Assembly: GCF_040115645.1 (NCBI RefSeq)
Contig: NW_027096008.1
Location: 806,001 to 870,000, forward strand
DNA: 64,000 bases
DNA from: Euwallacea fornicatus
Taxonomy: Eukaryota > Arthropoda > Insecta > Coleoptera > Curculionidae
Direction of reading: 5' to 3'
Position numbers and translations under genes: made by a program. Each line of letters opens with the position of its first letter. The first letter of the stretch is position 1. The notes below the pieces were generated by a model. That model ran no database searches, had not been told where the DNA came from, and worked only from the letters and a program-made list of their open reading frames with translations. This document shows positions 63,885-64,000 of the stretch, piece by piece.

Positions 63885-64000
63885 ACTTTATGTGCTCAAA
63901 CACACAACTTTTGTGACTTTTCAAACTTTGAAGCTCGATAGCTTCGGCAAATGTGGACCAAATTTGTTAACCAAAGTGTCAAATTAATCAGCTCGACGAG
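63885..64000 (+). repeat. Partial monomer M364 at the window edge
   Basis: These are the first 116 bp of a unit (GATAGCTTCGG, GTGG, TTAACC, CTCGACGAG), cut by the window end. The array continues beyond it. The preceding base state is TAAT instead of TAGT. Confidence 0.95.

Larger units (their letters stand above)
1..64000 (+). repeat. 176-bp satellite array, whole window
   Basis: The window is a head-to-tail array of a 176-bp unit with about 33.5% G+C, 363 full copies and one partial copy, all in the same orientation. Start positions of marker monomers far apart (705, 21117, 26045, 39949, 42941, 50685, 52093, 63885) differ by exact multiples of 176, apart from 4 bp explained by two 2-bp deletions. 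Conserved blocks in nearly every copy include TGTGCTCAAACACA, GAAGCTCGA, CGGCAAATG or TGGCAAATG, and AAAGTGTCAAA. No unique sequence, transposon or gene interrupts it, and neither array edge is in the window. A centromeric or heterochromatic role is inferred from unit length, HOR structure and array purity. The species and satellite family are not recognised, and the strand is arbitrary. Confidence 0.99.

Noticed and set aside
1..64000. CRISPR array
   Set aside because: The repetition is of the whole 176-bp unit, with no unique spacers and no short direct repeat alternating with variable sequence. No cas genes are present.
1..64000. Known plant centromere satellites (Brassica 176-bp, Arabidopsis 178-bp, cucurbit 177-bp, soybean 91/92-bp types)
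   Set aside because: Unit length alone suggests some of these, but I cannot confirm sequence similarity from memory. A search of the monomer against satellite databases would decide.

Overview
The whole 64,000-base window is one uninterrupted head-to-tail satellite DNA array with a 176-bp monomer. I find no gene, RNA gene, transposon, CRISPR array or unique sequence, and no inversion. Both window ends lie inside the array: base 1 is taken as the monomer start (ACTTTATGTG), and the last unit (63885-64000) is cut after 116 bp. So there are 363 complete monomers plus a partial one, M1 to M364. The period is strict. Unit n starts at 176(n-1)+1 up to M64, 2 bp earlier for M65-M73 and 4 bp earlier from M74 on. 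The only net length changes I see are two identical 2-bp deletions, near 11123 and 12704. G+C of one counted monomer is about 33.5%.

Such an array is typical of a eukaryotic centromere or other constitutive heterochromatin. A unit of about 176 bp (one nucleosome plus linker) lies in the range of many plant and animal centromeric satellites. I do not recognise the sequence and do not name a species or a known family; the centromeric role is inference. A clean 64 kb of this repeat implies a long-read assembly.

Monomers fall into subtypes defined by linked substitutions at a few positions, and the subtypes are ordered into higher-order repeats (HORs). I use my own labels V, P, Q, Q', R, S, T, U, W, N, X, D, B, J, K, Y, Z, E, G, H. 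The left part (about 1937-14428) is dominated by a 9-monomer HOR, V-P-Q-P-Q'-R-S-T-U (1584 bp, 1582 with the deletion). It has shorter derivatives of 8, 4 and 3 monomers made by fusion of two subtypes. A second module, B-J-K-Y-Z-W and then a U-like unit, recurs in full or part at about 177, 20413, 24285, 25517, 39421, 42237, 50157 and 51917. Around and between these lie segmental duplications with offsets that are whole multiples of 176 bp: 3696 (1.9-8.6 kb), 2640 (14.4-19.3 kb), 3344/3520 (30.8-37.7 kb), 704 (40.1-41.9 kb), 1760 (44.2-47.7 kb), 7040 (47.3-48.8 against 54.4-55.9 kb) and 1936 (58.0-61.2 kb).

The monomer has internal order: five short dyad symmetries centred about every 29 bp, and a degenerate 18-bp motif present twice exactly 58 bp apart. 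Several duplication or deletion junctions can be placed inside single hybrid monomers, giving a readable record of in-register unequal exchange or gene conversion. All typing was done by eye, so subtype calls for single monomers, and claims of identity, are less certain than the period and the offsets.
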